A stretch of DNA of 64,000 nt from Scolanthus callimorphus (Eukaryota > Cnidaria > Anthozoa > Actiniaria > Edwardsiidae), in assembly GCA_033964015.1 (NCBI GenBank), contig CM066923.1, positions 7,739,978-7,803,977 on the forward strand, given 5' to 3'. Positions 47,586-61,500 of the stretch are shown here, in pieces. Numbering within the stretch: the stretch's first letter is position 1; the number at the start of each line of letters is the position of its first letter. Both the position numbers and the translations under genes were made by a program. The notes beneath the pieces were generated by a model, which made no database searches, had not been told where the DNA came from, and saw only the letters and a list, made by a program, of their open reading frames with translations.

Positions 47586-47627
47586 TGACGTCATTTCTAT
47601 CTCGCGGGGATTGGTTGTCATGGTAAC
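47586..47627. promoter_or_regulatory. CRE, CCAAT box and RFX X-box upstream of YAP
   Basis: A palindromic CRE (TGACGTCA, 47586-47593), an inverted CCAAT box (ATTGG, 47610-47614) and a 14-bp X-box (GTTGTCATGGTAAC, 47614-47627) fall within 42 bp, about 200-240 bp upstream of the YAP start codon. The X-box fits the RYYNYYATRRNRAC consensus bound by RFX factors at all positions. Motif identity is read directly; function is inferred from position. Confidence 0.6.
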
Positions 47628-50600
47628 TAGGAACATCCGCCAATCAGGGAGCGTGCTGCGAGGATGATAATGCGGCTGATTATGCTCAGTCTATTTGGAC
47701 GACCCACGTAATAACCGGTAGAACCTGTAGCTTCATACAGCGTGGGATGTGTGCTTCGGTGTGAGTCACACAGTAGCTTTGTGACAAATCGTTGACGACC
47801 ATGACTTGCATTTGAGAAAATTTTATTTGCTTTTCTTCAATGACTAAGGGGGGACAGCTTTCATGCGTGTCGTATAGTATGTTTGATTTAGTGTTCACAC
47901 GCAACACAAAGCTACCTGAGTAGTAGCGTTTCCTTTAAATTGGCTTAACAAGTCAAGTTATCGAGAAAACACAGATGGCCTTGACAAAATCTTTCTTGCA
48001 AGGAAAGATAATCACAATCAATCTTACAAAATTGATATTTGCAAGAAAATATCTTGTAGCACTTGAACAAGTTTGTATATATAGATATCGCGGTTGAAAA
48101 GTCTGAACCCAGGTTGCGGTTCATTCGAGGTTGAACTCCGGTGACTGAAGTGAAAGCGGAAACGGGAACGCTAAAAGTCAATGCGGTTTGCACGTTTTCG
48201 TTCGGATTTCCTGTAAAAGACGATATTGCTGCCGCAGGGACTACGCTTTCAAAATTTGGGGAGTTTTTTTATGCCTACCTTTTGGGCCATTCGAAACTAG
48301 ATCCCACTAGAAATAAACCGCAACTGAATCTCGGGTAACAAAATACACAAACAACCGCTGTCAGAAATACGATTCCCTCATTGGAGCGTTTAAACAGGTA
48401 CCGGAAAGGCCTACATCAAGATCGACATGACAATAGTTAAACTGCAATAATGCATGTCTTTAGCTTTGTTTGCCATTCAAGTTAAAATGCCACTCCTATC
48501 AAACAAGGGTCTTCCATTTAGTTTGCAAAGATCTTCTTGTCTGAGCCTTTCTAATAGGCGCGCAAAACTGTCACAAACGTCACTCCGCGCTGGCGCCATG
48601 TTGAACAGTGATATTTTGACAGCATTTGACAGAACTTTGTCAGCACTTTATTAGATTGAGCTGAGGGAAATCAGAAGCGATTGCAACAACTCGAAAGCTG
48701 ACACAAAAGGGATATTTTTCGAACAGTAAAAAGGAAATTTCAACGTGCTTTTCATAATATTTATCGGCGGCCGCGAACGTCGAACTGTTAGGTCACGCTT
48801 GCAGAGAGTTTGTCATGTTTCTCATTGTTTGCAGCTCATTGTCCTTGCACGCAAACGCTTCTGCAATAAATACAACCCTTTCCAAGTTTTAAATGTTCTT
48901 TTAAACGTTTTGAAAATATCGCTGGCAAACCTCTTGGCTAATCCTGGGCGATAAACAATGCAAAAAACATCGCGCGAACTTTTTCCCACACTAGAGTTCA
49001 ATGGCTATTCAAAGTGGATTACTCTATTTGTTTATGGATAAAATAGAATCAACAGTGAAAAGGTCTTGAGACAATGACTTAAAAAATGCCGGCAGTTGGA
49101 GCAATATAAAAAGAAAACTAAAATCCTTTATTAAACAAGCTATTTTCGAAAGGTCTCCTTTGCTTTTATTCATGACTGTGCAAAATGGAATTGAAGTGAA
49201 TCAATATTTGCTCCTGTCTAAGCAAGCTGGCCCACAATGCAAAATTTTGTTAAAGGACGCCTTGGTTTTGTCAAACAAACCACGAAATATCAAATGCAAC
49301 GCAACAAAACTGACACTAACAGGTCAGATAACCTGTACTCGACTTTTTTCCAGTGTTATCTTTGTTCTGGGTTCGTGAAAAACGCTATCAAAGATAGAAA
49401 CGACAAATAAATGATATTTTTGTAAAATGATAACAGTTTCAGTGTACACTGCTGATTTTCAAACTTCTTTTTTCTTTGATAAAAAAACATGGACACATTG
49501 ATAACGAACTTATCGGGTTTCCCCCTGCTAGCAGAGGTGCATGCACGATTAGCAAAAGGTTTACAAATGCGCGAAGAATTGGAAAGACTTGCTAGCTAGG
49601 GGCTATCAGGCCAACTGATAGTTCGCCGTCAGTAGAATCATGGCAAAAAGAAATTCAAAGAAACAGCTTTTAATTAAATTTCTTGGATAACAGTTTTTAT
49701 CCAGGTTTTAGTCAGTCACGTTAGTTTCCGGCGCTTCTCACATGTCGCGCGCGCGCGTGCGTGCTTCCGATTTTCCCGCCTTTTTGAAAAATCCCTGTAA
49801 CACAGATAAGACAGGCTTCCCATCTGATGCCCATTATCATCTGTTGGTGATTGACATGAATACAACCAGACTGGATTGACCTAGACTGCCCAAGAGAGGG
49901 GATCCCAAATTAAAGGCAGATGTAGCTGTGAGATTTGTAAAATGAATTTACAAAAAATAGTTGTTTAGACTCCCAAAACGACGCCTCTCTTTCTTTTTCG
50001 AAAATGTTTGAGCAACAACTGAAGAAAAAGCGTGATTCATCTCAATGCACGATTGACATAAAAGGAAAATTCATTTGACACTTCTCAGATCTCCTGTGAT
50101 GTGAATCTCTAACTCGGATACCCAGATAAGATTACTTTCATTGAAGTCTCTTTCTCCGAATTTTTACCGTGAGTTTTGCTGTGTAGATATAAGAGCTAAG
50201 GGAAGTCAGGGTATTAAAGATAATACAACGAAAACGATAAGATATGCAGAAACTTAGTCGACACTTTGCCCATCCCGTGAATACTACACTCAGTAACAGA
50301 TTTTTTACAAGATTTTTGATTTTCATCATTTAAAACAGGGAAGTCTTTAAAATGATGTATGGATTAAACTATACCACGCTTTTGAATATTGCCCACACTA
50401 AAACCTTATAACTGTAGATACAATGTTTGGAATTGAGCTTGGCTTCAAAGCTGTATTTTGTGACTCTCCATGAGCTTGGGGTGCATGTATATTATTGCAA
50501 TTAAGTTTAATGGTAAAAAACAACCTGCTGTTTATTTTCTTAATCCTATAAGTCTAACACAGAATTAAATGTTATCTTCGTGTTTACGAACGAATAGTTG

Positions 50601-51429
50601 AGGCGAACGTGACTTGAATAAAGTATACTTCTGTTGTAGTCCGTAGACCTCCCATAACTCTCACCACTGGACGTCGATGACTGATCGATAAAAAGTGTAT
50701 CACTTTCCCCTTATAACCCTTAGCTTAAAAGCTTGACCACTGTTAGTCCTGTTAAGCCTTTTATACACTTTCAATAAAAAACGATAATCAAGTTTTCAAG
50801 AATTCCGGGAAGAGTATGCGGCAATCTTCCTCTAATCTTTTTTTCACTATGATAATACTAAGAACTCCAACTCTTTTTTTCATAAATGGAGCACTCATCT
50901 GCCACGTTTTTCATCGCGTCAACTAACTGTTACACCCAATAAGTTCAACTGGATCTTAAATTCGTAATGTTCACTTTCCGTACGAGGCGTATAAGTCTTT
51001 CATCGATTAGGTGTTGAGAAGAAGAGCCCGGAAGAGCCCACTCAAAAACAAAGATCCCTTTGTTTCCCTGTCGCTTGTTTACAAATTTTCAGCGCCATAA
51101 ACAAGGTGATATGCCTTATCAATTTTCACAGCTTGAAGCATATGCCGAAAATATGAATCGCGGCGATGATGAGCGACTATAGCAAATCACTTTTGATTCT
51201 GCAGGACAAGGTGTAAAATATAGAAAACCTGAAAACTGTACAATCTGGTTTCGCGTCCGGTTTCTTCGGTCGTTATTTGTTTGCTTCCTTTTTGTTTGTT
51301 TTTGCAATGCAGTAGATGGATGGCAAGCTTATGTTCCCGGTATTTTACCAATACGTGTCCTTATAAAACAAACTGCAAGACAAAATCAGCCTATAAATTC
51401 GAGGAACGCAGCTTGGTTTGCATTTCTGG

Positions 51430-51843
51430 GGGCCCGGCTTCCAGCCCCCCCCCCCCCCCCCCCCCATATATAGTATACGGGTATGCGCCGTCCTATAGGG
51501 TATGGTTTTTGGGCTCCTGAGGTCTACGGTAGGGTATCGTTTTTCGCTTGTTTGGTCACTGAGGGTATGTATTTCAGTATGGATACGCGAGTGCAAGCAA
51601 ATTAAAGTTGTGCCGAAATTAGTGGAAAGGTGGTTTATTTTGAAACCTTTTTCATGATTAGCGAAATACTGCTTTGATTGCGACCAATTTGACCAACCTG
51701 GTGACTAACTTCAGGTCCGCGGTAGGGTATACAATTTTGACCGTGGTCTACGGTAGGGTATAAAAAACGAGGTTTTTGGGTATCTGATAGGGTCAGGTTT
51801 TGGAGACCTTGGCGAAGCACCCCTACCCAAAAATCAGTGGACT

Positions 51844-51881
<38 letters not shown>

Positions 51882-51895
51882 GCTTCCAGCGTCGA
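51430..51895. repeat. Poly-C bounded repeat element
   Basis: Two C homopolymers, 21 bases at 51445-51465 and about 35 bases at 51845-51879, each lie beside GGCTTCCAGC. Between them ACGGTAGGGTAT recurs (near 51527, 51720 and 51750). The duplicated GGCTTCCAGC suggests the segment arose by duplication or insertion at a C tract. Homopolymer lengths in an assembly are approximate. Confidence 0.65.
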
Positions 51896-53601
51896 AGGGA
51901 GAGTATGAAAAAGGGACGAGTTACTCGGAAAGCCTACCGCTGACCACTTGTAGTTAGAAGATGAGCTGCGCCATCTTGAATCCTTTGTAATAATTTCTTT
52001 CGTTACTGGGTTTTCATCTGCACTCCTCGATGTATATTTACTTCAATGCTGAAAATGAAAAAATGTTTTTATTTATACGGTGAGCTCCTATGCGTTATAC
52101 GTCCGACGCCACCAAAACAAAACAAAACAAGCAAGCAAACAAAAGAACAAAAATGGTCGCTGGAAATCTAAAAAAAATTCTTAAAGGATTATTGGCTCAC
52201 GGCCACCCGTGCACTCACTTTGTTTCAGATAGAGGGATCAAACTGCAAAAGGCAGCTTTACCACCAGGTCTTAAACTAAAAATCCTAACGTCAAATTTCC
52301 GAAAGTCGAGAAATCAAAATATGGTGGACTTTGAAAAAAAAACCTTTCCCCAGGCCCAGAAACTGCATGTTATGTTGCTTTAGAAAACTAACGCCACAGT
52401 CATAACGTTTCTTTTAAGTCTAGTTGATAGATATTTGTTACATATGGGAGGCAAAACAGCAAGCGGTAAATAAGAAAAAAACAGATCGAGGACAGAGGCA
52501 AAGTCTGTAAAAGACAAAGGTCAAACTTCGCTTTTCATCAGTACAATAGCTGTCAAATAAACGCGCCCTTCTCGATTCTGAACAAAGATTAATGCAGTCA
52601 GATGCTATCAAACCTTCAGGAAACTTGATAAATCATAAAATTATCTAGTGCTAAAGATACAAGCTGCTTCTGTGAAATGCCCATGCCTTATTTTGTGCGC
52701 CCTTCCTTTCGTGACATTTTAGATACACGACAGGGGGCAGGAGATATAAGGTAATAGAAAACAGCAGGGGTTGTTTTCCCTGGTCGTCGCCCATTAGATA
52801 TAGTATAAAAGTCACGTTTATAAAGTTCTTGGCCACGTTTTCCATGGTGAAATTTTTAACTGCATGTTGTCTACTTTCTGTGTCTAAGTCAACCGCTCCT
52901 TTGTAATTGTTTACATGTGATATCTAGAAATCTCGAAATAACCGTCTTTGCTCAAAGTTTTTAGTCTGCTTAGCCGGCTCTAATGTTTGTTCGTTCGAGT
53001 GAGAACGCGGCACGAAATCGAGGCTCACTTTGCGCACTCTTGGTTCAGCTCGACCGCGCTTTGCGCGCGCGGATCCGGTCTCGCGGACGGAACCCGAGAG
53101 CTAGAAACTGAAACCCCTTTTTAATATTATATTTGCGGTTTGGAACCCCCTTTGTTAAATCCTGGATCCGCCACAGGGGGGTAGTCATCTGCCTTGTATA
53201 TGACTGTTTTAGATTATTATCTATCAGAGCAAATAAAAATCCCTAGTATTAATACATAGCGCCACCTCATAGACGTGCAATCGAAGCCTGGGGATAATCA
53301 AATGCAATCTCCAGGTAATCGAGAGTGCCATATTAGCGTAAAAAAAAAAAACAAATCTAAAGGATAGCAAATTAGGCGCGGCGGTTGCTAGAACCTATAG
53401 TTTAGACTAACAGCTAAAAAAATAAAGATTCTTATATTCGGGTTCATCTATTATATGGAAAATAATAAAATACTAGCCTAGGCAATTCCTATACGCGGGT
53501 TTTGGCGAAAGATATCTGTGCCCCGTTTTTTATTCTGTGTCATCGATGTCACCAAATCCAGCAATTCACATGTGCAAACTTAAATAAATCCGCGCTGGGA
53601 A

Positions 53602-53922
53602 TCATTCTCGAACCCAGAGCTCCCTGGCTCGTCGCCTCGCAGGGGAGGCTCTGCAGACATCCATTTGAGGGCCTTCGCTGATTGGCTGAAATAGCACGCA
53701 CGTATACCTAGTAGCTTAATCACACTTTATAAAAACGTATCTGTCGAAATAACACTGGCATTCGTTTCCTAGTCATCTTTTCAACCTATGCTATCGACTT
53801 GAATGCTCTAAAAGTTGTTGTGAGGCCATAAATTCGCCATTTTCATTTGAGCATGCGTTGGTGGCTGTCAACAGAGCCTTCCCCACAAGGTTATGAGGTG
53901 GGGAGCTCTGGGTACGAGAATG
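53602..53922. mobile_element. Inverted-repeat element, about 320 bp
   Basis: CATTCTCGAACCCAGAGCTC at the left is matched by GAGCTCTGGGTACGAGAATG at the right (19 of 20). No protein-coding capacity was seen inside. Similar ends are common in anthozoan genomes as I recall them. Confidence 0.65.
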
Positions 53923-54694
53923 CACTGGGATAGTTTGGAGTAATCATTAAACGTGGGACACGTTGTTTCTTATACTCACACCATGCATAGTGTACTCACA
54001 CACAATTCATCACTAAACTCACACAACCTTTTTATCATACTCTGCCCTTTTTTCTGTCCTGTGCACTTACTGGCTTTAGCTTTTCCCCAAATATATGTCC
54101 CTGCCACTAAATACACTGCTAAATACTCCATAAGATGTCCTTGTTCTTTCTTTCCTGGCTGTAAAAAAACAACGAAAAAGAGGAGGTAATGCTGAGGAAA
54201 GGAATATTATATAAAGTATGAACAACCACCACTTATAATATACATGGCAAAATTACCCAATGCTGATTGGCTAAGAGCGATGGCATTTTTCTTAATTGAG
54301 GGCAATATTACTTGCTGTGATTGGGTTTGGTTGTTAGATTTGCAGCCAAGACATGCACTGAATTTTGCCCTTTTATGTCATAAACATGTAATCATCGCAT
54401 GTGCTCCTCATAAAATGTGGGATTAATTTCACTCGCCACAGAAGGCTTGGGCAATTTTGGAAAACATTGAAAACACTTGTGAAATTAATCCCAAATTTTA
54501 CTTGGCCCCATGTGATTACCTATACTTAGTGCCTGAGATGGAAGAGCCCTCTATTGTTTTTATTGCAAAACACTCTCAAAAGCAGGAAGCAGGCACTACC
54601 TTTCCATGCCACATGAACAAACTCGACCAAAGAAAATGTGCCAAAATTTAGTGTTGTACTATAAGGACAATATGTTTCAATGGGTGTCATGATT

Positions 54695-54805
54695 GGGCAA
54701 TTCCAGAATGTACCCCCAACCAGGCGGCACTAGTGTTTGACCACCCCCATGCATCTAGAATTTCCAAAATGGAAATGAACCTTCAAACCCCCAAGGTCCC
54801 TGAGC
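54695..54805. mobile_element. Truncated family 1 MITE
   Basis: Starts GGGCAATTCCAGAA after ATT. It continues with GGCGGCACTAGTGTTTGACC and CCATGCATCTAGAATTTCC, matching the complement of the right half of 1993-2236. The other end is missing or too diverged to place. Confidence 0.65.
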
Positions 54806-55522
54806 ACAAAACTTGCCTCCACCTGGAAATTCTTGGTTTATTTCACTCCTAAATAGCTAGAATAAGCTAAACACAGGAGGCTAATAAGAAAATTAATATC
54901 ATTAAATCCAGGGTTTGTGTACACTTATACCACCTCTGAAGTCCAGGGTCCTCCAGGTCTTTGTGTATTCATTGACCAAGTTTAGGACTGAGTCCTACCG
55001 GTTTTTTGTAGATTATTCTGCAAACAGATGCAGAATTCTCAGCGGCACATTCTTACATCAGCATCAAGAGAAAATGATCTTCTCTTGTCAGCATTCAGCC
55101 ACTCATACTTCGTTCTGAAATAGTAGAAGAAACTGTCACTGAAATTGAATACTGCTGTAGCCCCGCAGATTTTCACTGAAACCTTTTGGATATCTTATAG
55201 TTCAACGTTTTCCTTCCGAATCGCCCGCCATTTTTATTATTACTATGCGGTCCCCTGTGGTAAGTGGATCGAGAGTGAACTGGTAACAATAATAATCTCC
55301 GCTGACCAACCTCCTTATTTGGTAGTGAGCCTTTCAAACGGTTCAACAACCGCCATTTTTGAATCAAGTTTTGCCTTCGAAATCGAAAACTCTACTTTTG
55401 TCATCGAAAACCCTTTCAAATTCTGAATCTCAGTGAACATTAATGCTTTTGTGGGAGATTGAAGTACTTTGACTACAAGAACTTGCGGGAAAGCAGAGGA
55501 AACGATCGCAAATTGGGCCAAA

Positions 55523-58500
55523 ATGAGCCGCGACAGTTCGCTGGATTCCGAAGTTCCAAATTCTTCACGTGGAGGTAAGCGAAGTCCAGACAATCGCTCT
55601 TTTATAAGTCTTGTGTTTGCCCTCGAAACTGAAAAACGATCCTCAATCAGCATATTATTATTATGGCCCGATTTTTCGGAGTCTTATTTGCGTATAAATC
55701 GGTTTGTTTGATATTTGGCGATGTATGTCCCTTTGTTTTCAATATATCACGGTCTTGTTTCTATTTGTTTGCCTAGAGTGAATACTGCATTGTAGAAACG
55801 TTTAATCGTTCAATAGGTAAATAACGACTTCAAAACATTTTTGAAACAGAATAGACAAAGTATAGATTCCTGAATTTTCGGAATACGTTTCCTGATATTT
55901 AAGCATGATAAGCGAGGTATGGAAAATGCATGGAATCAGTTCAACTCTTAAAAAATGAAGATATCTGTCTTCATTAAAAAATGATAAAAGGTACAAAGTA
56001 AATGGCACACCTAGCTAAACCATATCTAACATTGGAGCCAGGCAATTGGTGAAAGAATAGAAGCTGGCATAAGATATATTCTACTAAACGTCTTTTTTTT
56101 TCCTGGTTTACTTGCACTCCATCCTAAAAGTGGATCATTTTCTTCCTGGTTTTCTTGCACTCCATCCTAAAAATGGATGATTCTTTGCTGAATTTATTTT
56201 GTTTTATTCTTTAGACGTTTGTTCTGTGAGTATGGAGACAAGAGTGTGTATTGTGGGAAGTCAAAACCTTAAGAATGCAGCACTTATGGAAGCTGTTAAG
56301 GTGAGTAATAGATTTTGTAATCCCAGTGATAGCACTAGGGGTCTGTGAATTTACGTGCCCCTAAAAAACTTCCTTGACAGAATTACATAAGTTTACCCAA
56401 CAATTTCTCGAATCAATCCAACAATCCAGAAAGTTTTCTGGAGAATCTCTGCCAGGATTTTTTAGGTGTTTTTGTGTGTGTGAATATTTGGGTTGGAATG
56501 CCATTCAACGTGGGAATCAATTCATGAAAATAGCAAAACAAAGTTTTCAGGCTCAAGAATTATTGGGGGTTTCAAGAAACAGGCCCTAGTGTCCTGCATT
56601 CTGTTCTAAGATATGCCTCAACACAAATACCCTGCTATACTCTAATATTATGTTACTTTCCTTTCAGTCCTTAAACCATGAAGTTATAACATCCGAGCAT
56701 GGATGTGACATTTTACCTTCCATCAGTGATGACTCAGAGACCATATTCGTGTGTGACCCTTTTGAGGGAGAGGACTTCACAAAGTTACGAAAAGAAGATC
56801 AGAGGGTTATTGGGCCCCCTGTGGTATTTGCCTGTGCCAAGAACAATCAACCTTTGCCGTGCAGTTCAAGACCATTATATTGTACCGTTATGTCAAATCA
56901 CATCATTTGTTTCACTGGATTTAAAAGGAAAGAGGACTTGAGTAATCTTTGTAACTTAGTTCACCACATGGGTGGCAGCATAAGGTGTGAGCTGAGTGGG
57001 CGTGTCACACATCTTGTTGCAAGCACAGTGCATGGGCATAAATACGGGGTAAGTATACATATAGTTCGTTTGTGATAAAATCCTTGTCGAATATCATCTG
57101 AAATGGAGTCATTCCTATTTACTCAAAATAAATTTTGGGCTATTTCCTGAATACAGTGTACAAATACTGATACTGGTACTACTCTTCCCAGTAGACCGTT
57201 ACACCTGTCGATTTTTCTGCCTGCCGGTGGCAGTCTAAAATTGATTGTGTGATCAACTTTTTTGTACTACGTGATGGGTTGCTTGTGTACCACATGATCA
57301 ACCGTTTTGGGCATAGACTTCGTTGGAATGCAGAAAAACAATGAACTCTCAAAGTTTACGCCGACAAACATTGATCACGTGGTACATAAGCAACTCATCA
57401 TGTGGTACAGAAAAAGTGATCACGCGATCAATTTTAGACTGCCGCCAGCGGGCTGAAAAACCGAGAGGTGTAACGGTCTACTGGGAAGAGTAGACTGTAT
57501 GTCCTGATTTGTTATAACTAGATGAAATTAGTAGCTGAATAAGTTTTTCCATTTACAGTAGTGTAAGTGTAATTTTGTTTAATTTTAGGCTGCTGTAAGT
57601 TTAGGAAAACCAATAATGACAGTTGATTGGATAAATGAATGCTGGGCACGGCGGCATGACATGTAAGTAAATATTCTAAAAGGAATATTCTGCCACAGGG
57701 CCCAACATTGCAAACACACAGTCGCAATCAAATGGCAATGTATCTTTCCAGTCTGTAGAATAATGCCCTTCTCAAATTTACCTGTCAGCACAAGCCAGCG
57801 GCCGCCATATCTCCAATGACTACTTGGCCTTTAATTGCCAGCTACATACTTTTTGCTGAATGTGAGATGCAAAAAGTTTGAATGACCGAACTTTATTAAA
57901 TGCAGCCTGAAGCTCACCTCATTGTTTGCGAAAATAAAATAAAAACTATAATCCTTTTAACTTGTAGTTCCTCTTACAAATCTCCCCTGTGTCAGAATTG
58001 GCTTGGCAAGGAAACCAACTTTTGGCATTGCTTTGAAGCTACAAAATTTGCATGTTGGCCGCCAGTTTTTCTTTTTGATCTGGCTATTTTTTGGGGGCAG
58101 CCACATACTTGAAAACATTCTGACAGCTCTGCAACACATTGATGACAACCACATTTCTATTTATGGTAACCAAACTTCACTATTTGGCAACTAGAATTTT
58201 TTATTTACTATGTGCTAAAGGCACCTCTAGAAAAAAAGTTAATATCAGACCCTCTTTCAATAAAATTCAAAGCATTATTATTATACAATTATAATGCAAA
58301 GTATTTCACAGGACTTGACCTTAACTTTTGTTCTCAATAGCCTAGTGGCGACTCAATTGCATGATTCACTCGCCATAAGCTGCTTTCTACTAGTCAATTA
58401 TTCTACAGGAACAAGAGATTAATTAAACAAATTAAGCAAATGTCTAGTTGCCAAATATGGCTAGCCAATCATTGAAATTCACTAGCCAAGATTAAAATCT

Positions 58501-61500
58501 CTGATTTCAGGATCATGATTTTTAATGTGTATTCTGTTGTATTTATCTTTCAGTAATGCTACTGCAGCTGATGAAGATATGGTTTGTATTGAATTCCAGT
58601 GCCTTTCCAATTTTGATTGAATTTAATCCACATGAAAACAAAAACTTTCTCCATCTTGAATTTGGGTCTACTTACAAAAGAAGAAGAGGATCTGTGTTTA
58701 TTTTGCACCTGACTAATGAAAAGTGTTTTTTTTAATTGGCTGTTAGGTCAAGTTTCGAATGGCTCCATTTCATGGCCTGGTGCTGAGTTTCTTTGGATTT
58801 TCTGATGAAGAAAGGAAACACATGGAAGAATCAACTGAACAGCAAGGTTCGTAATTCTGGACCTTTCATGCAAATATGATTTGACTTATTTGAAATTTGA
58901 AATGTTTTTTTTTTCAGGTGGCCATTTTACGGAAGTTGGAAATGAGAACGGCACCCATGTAGTAGTGGAAGATGGTGTGAAAGAGCTGCCTGAGGGACTT
59001 GTTGATGATAAGTGCTGCTTTGTTGTCAAACAAGAGGTATATATATATATATTTTTTTTATTTAAACCATATTTATATTAGCATTTATCCCAAGAGCTAG
59101 TAGCTCATCTAGGGGATTCATGATGTATATTTGATACTCACTTTAAATCACTACAGCTACAACACAACAACAATGAGCTAGGGTACTGTTGATTGCACCT
59201 ACCCATCCACACGCTTAACAAAAACATGTTCTGTCAGCATATGAAACTTCAAAATTTTGCGTGAGGCTTGGTGATGCTTGTGAGTGGAAAACATAAAAAG
59301 TTAAGGTTACTGAGAACATTCGCGCACGTGTTCGAAAAAAAAATCATACACGTCCTTAGTTTATCAAAAACATATCAACCTATATATCGTTGGAAAGCTT
59401 ATAGAATGGACTAGCGAACTATGGCAAAAATATTTTTTTTTTCATAATTACAAATTTTTTTAAGGTTTTATTAAAAATTCGGCTGTGAGAGTTTCAAGAG
59501 ATAACGCTGACGAGCTGCTAGACCTTGACTCCCAAGTAACACATTGTTTTAATCCTTAAAGGTGTTTCTCAAAAACCGTGTCTGCGTTTTTTAAAATTTT
59601 GCTTTGCTCAAAAGTTATCGAACTTTTAAATTTCGAAGGTCAAATTTTGTGGAATTTTCACGCTCTAAAAATTTTAAAAATTCATAACTGCTGAACTAAA
59701 CAAAATTTAAAAAATCGCAGACACGGTTTTTGAGAAACACCTTTAAGGATTAAAACAATGTGTTACTTGGGAGTCATGGTCCAGCAGTTCGACAGCGTTA
59801 GCTCGTGAAAATAGCACACCAAAATATTTAATCAATGCTTTAAAAAAAATAAAAGGTATCAATAAGTGATTTCTTTTTGCCATAGCCCGCTAGTCCATTC
59901 TATAAGCTTTCCAACCATATATAGGTTGACATATTTTGGTTAAACTAAGGACGTGTATGATTTTTTTTTTCGAACAACGTGCGCGAAGGTTCTCAGTAAC
60001 CTTAAGTTGCTTTATTTCTTCCTGACCAGAAAAACCATGAAGCTACTAGATTATGAACTTTTTTCAATGATTATTATTGAAAAGAAATGCCAGACCTGAG
60101 AATTGTGATGAAAACGTAAAGTTTCACGTGCCGACAGACATGTTTTTGTCAAGCGTGTGGACGGGTAGATACAATCAACGGTAATGTGTGTATGTCTGAG
60201 CAATGTGTTAATTGATAGCTTACTTGCACCTGGTACAATTTGATCTCATGATCAAAGCTCACCTTGTAGACTTCTCCTTGCCAGGTAAAAGTTGTTTACA
60301 TGATTAATTAATGCCTACATATTCTAACACATCTTGTATTATTGTAGTGGTTCTGGGCCAGTATTCACATGGATGGATGTGCTGATGAATCACTCTATAC
60401 TTTTACATCTGTGGTAAGATTGACATGTCTGATGTTGTCAAATAACCCAGACTACAGTAGTCCTGGTCATCCACTTGGGCTCCCATCACAGGAAATTTCC
60501 CTCCTGGACTTCTAATGAAATTTGGGCTGTTCTCCCATGTATGAATTTAAAACAACTCACAAGCTGTGTTACAAAAGTTCCCTTTGCTTAATCATGATGA
60601 AAGGAGAGCTGAACACAAAGGTGTCCTCTGGGAATGGTTCTTACATGGTGGAACACCCAAAATTTGCCAAATCCCATGTAAAATGCCCTTGAAGTTACAA
60701 GGATGTATAGCACATTGAAGTTTGAAGAGTACGCTTACATTTTAATTTCAGTACAGTATGGTAGCTTTGATTGGTTGGTTATAAGCTGAGTTTGCAGTTC
60801 TTGTCACCATGAATCTACGGTAAAATTCCTTCACAGCTTCCAGAACAGGCATCTGCTCAAAGGACTCCTCTCGCTAACTCAGGGAGAAAACGCAAGCGCA
60901 GGAAACTCAAAGAGTCTGATCTCAGTGATCTGCTGTCCCCGGACTCGCCTTTGTTCAAGAACAAGAGGAAAAGTGGTGACTTGCTGTCGGTGTCTGGCTC
61001 ACTTCTTGATTACTCATTGGCTTCACCAGCCACACCTGGTACAAGAGGTGAAGTTAATTTTTGTGTTTGGAAGGGCTGTACTATTTTCACTCAGGAATTT
61101 GCCGCAAAATTTGACCGTGTGTGAGTAATCCTGAGTGAAAATAGGGGAAAAGTATGAGCCCAGTCAACTGGTTTGGGTGATTGCCGCATGTCAAGTTTAA
61201 CTTACCACCATTTGTTCATATTCCAGGTGAAACACCTAGTGGCACAATAAGCCCCTTAAGCACCCCTATACCTGTACCAGCAAAAGTCACTGCCAGACAG
61301 CAAGTAGTACTGGAGTTGCTACAGACCGAGAGAAACTATGTCGCGATTCTTACTACTATACTGAAGGTACCTACCTAAGATCTTAGCGTCTTATTTCAGC
61401 TAAAAGCATTGGGGGGACCTGTATGAGGCCGTTTTCACACTAGAGACGAACAAATCGTCTCAAGACGAACAAGTCGTCTAAATTTGTTTAGGAAGACTTT

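Larger units (their letters stand above)
47640..55520. other. Intergenic region between divergent YAP and ECT2
   Basis: About 8 kb without a supportable gene. It holds a CTGCTAGCAGAGG repeat near 49525, a GC-alternating repeat end near 49745, a poly-C bounded element (51445-51879), an inverted-repeat element (53602-53922), an AT-rich interspersed repeat near 54230-54660 and a truncated family 1 MITE (54695). Short ORFs here lack splice context and homology I recognise. Confidence 0.5.
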
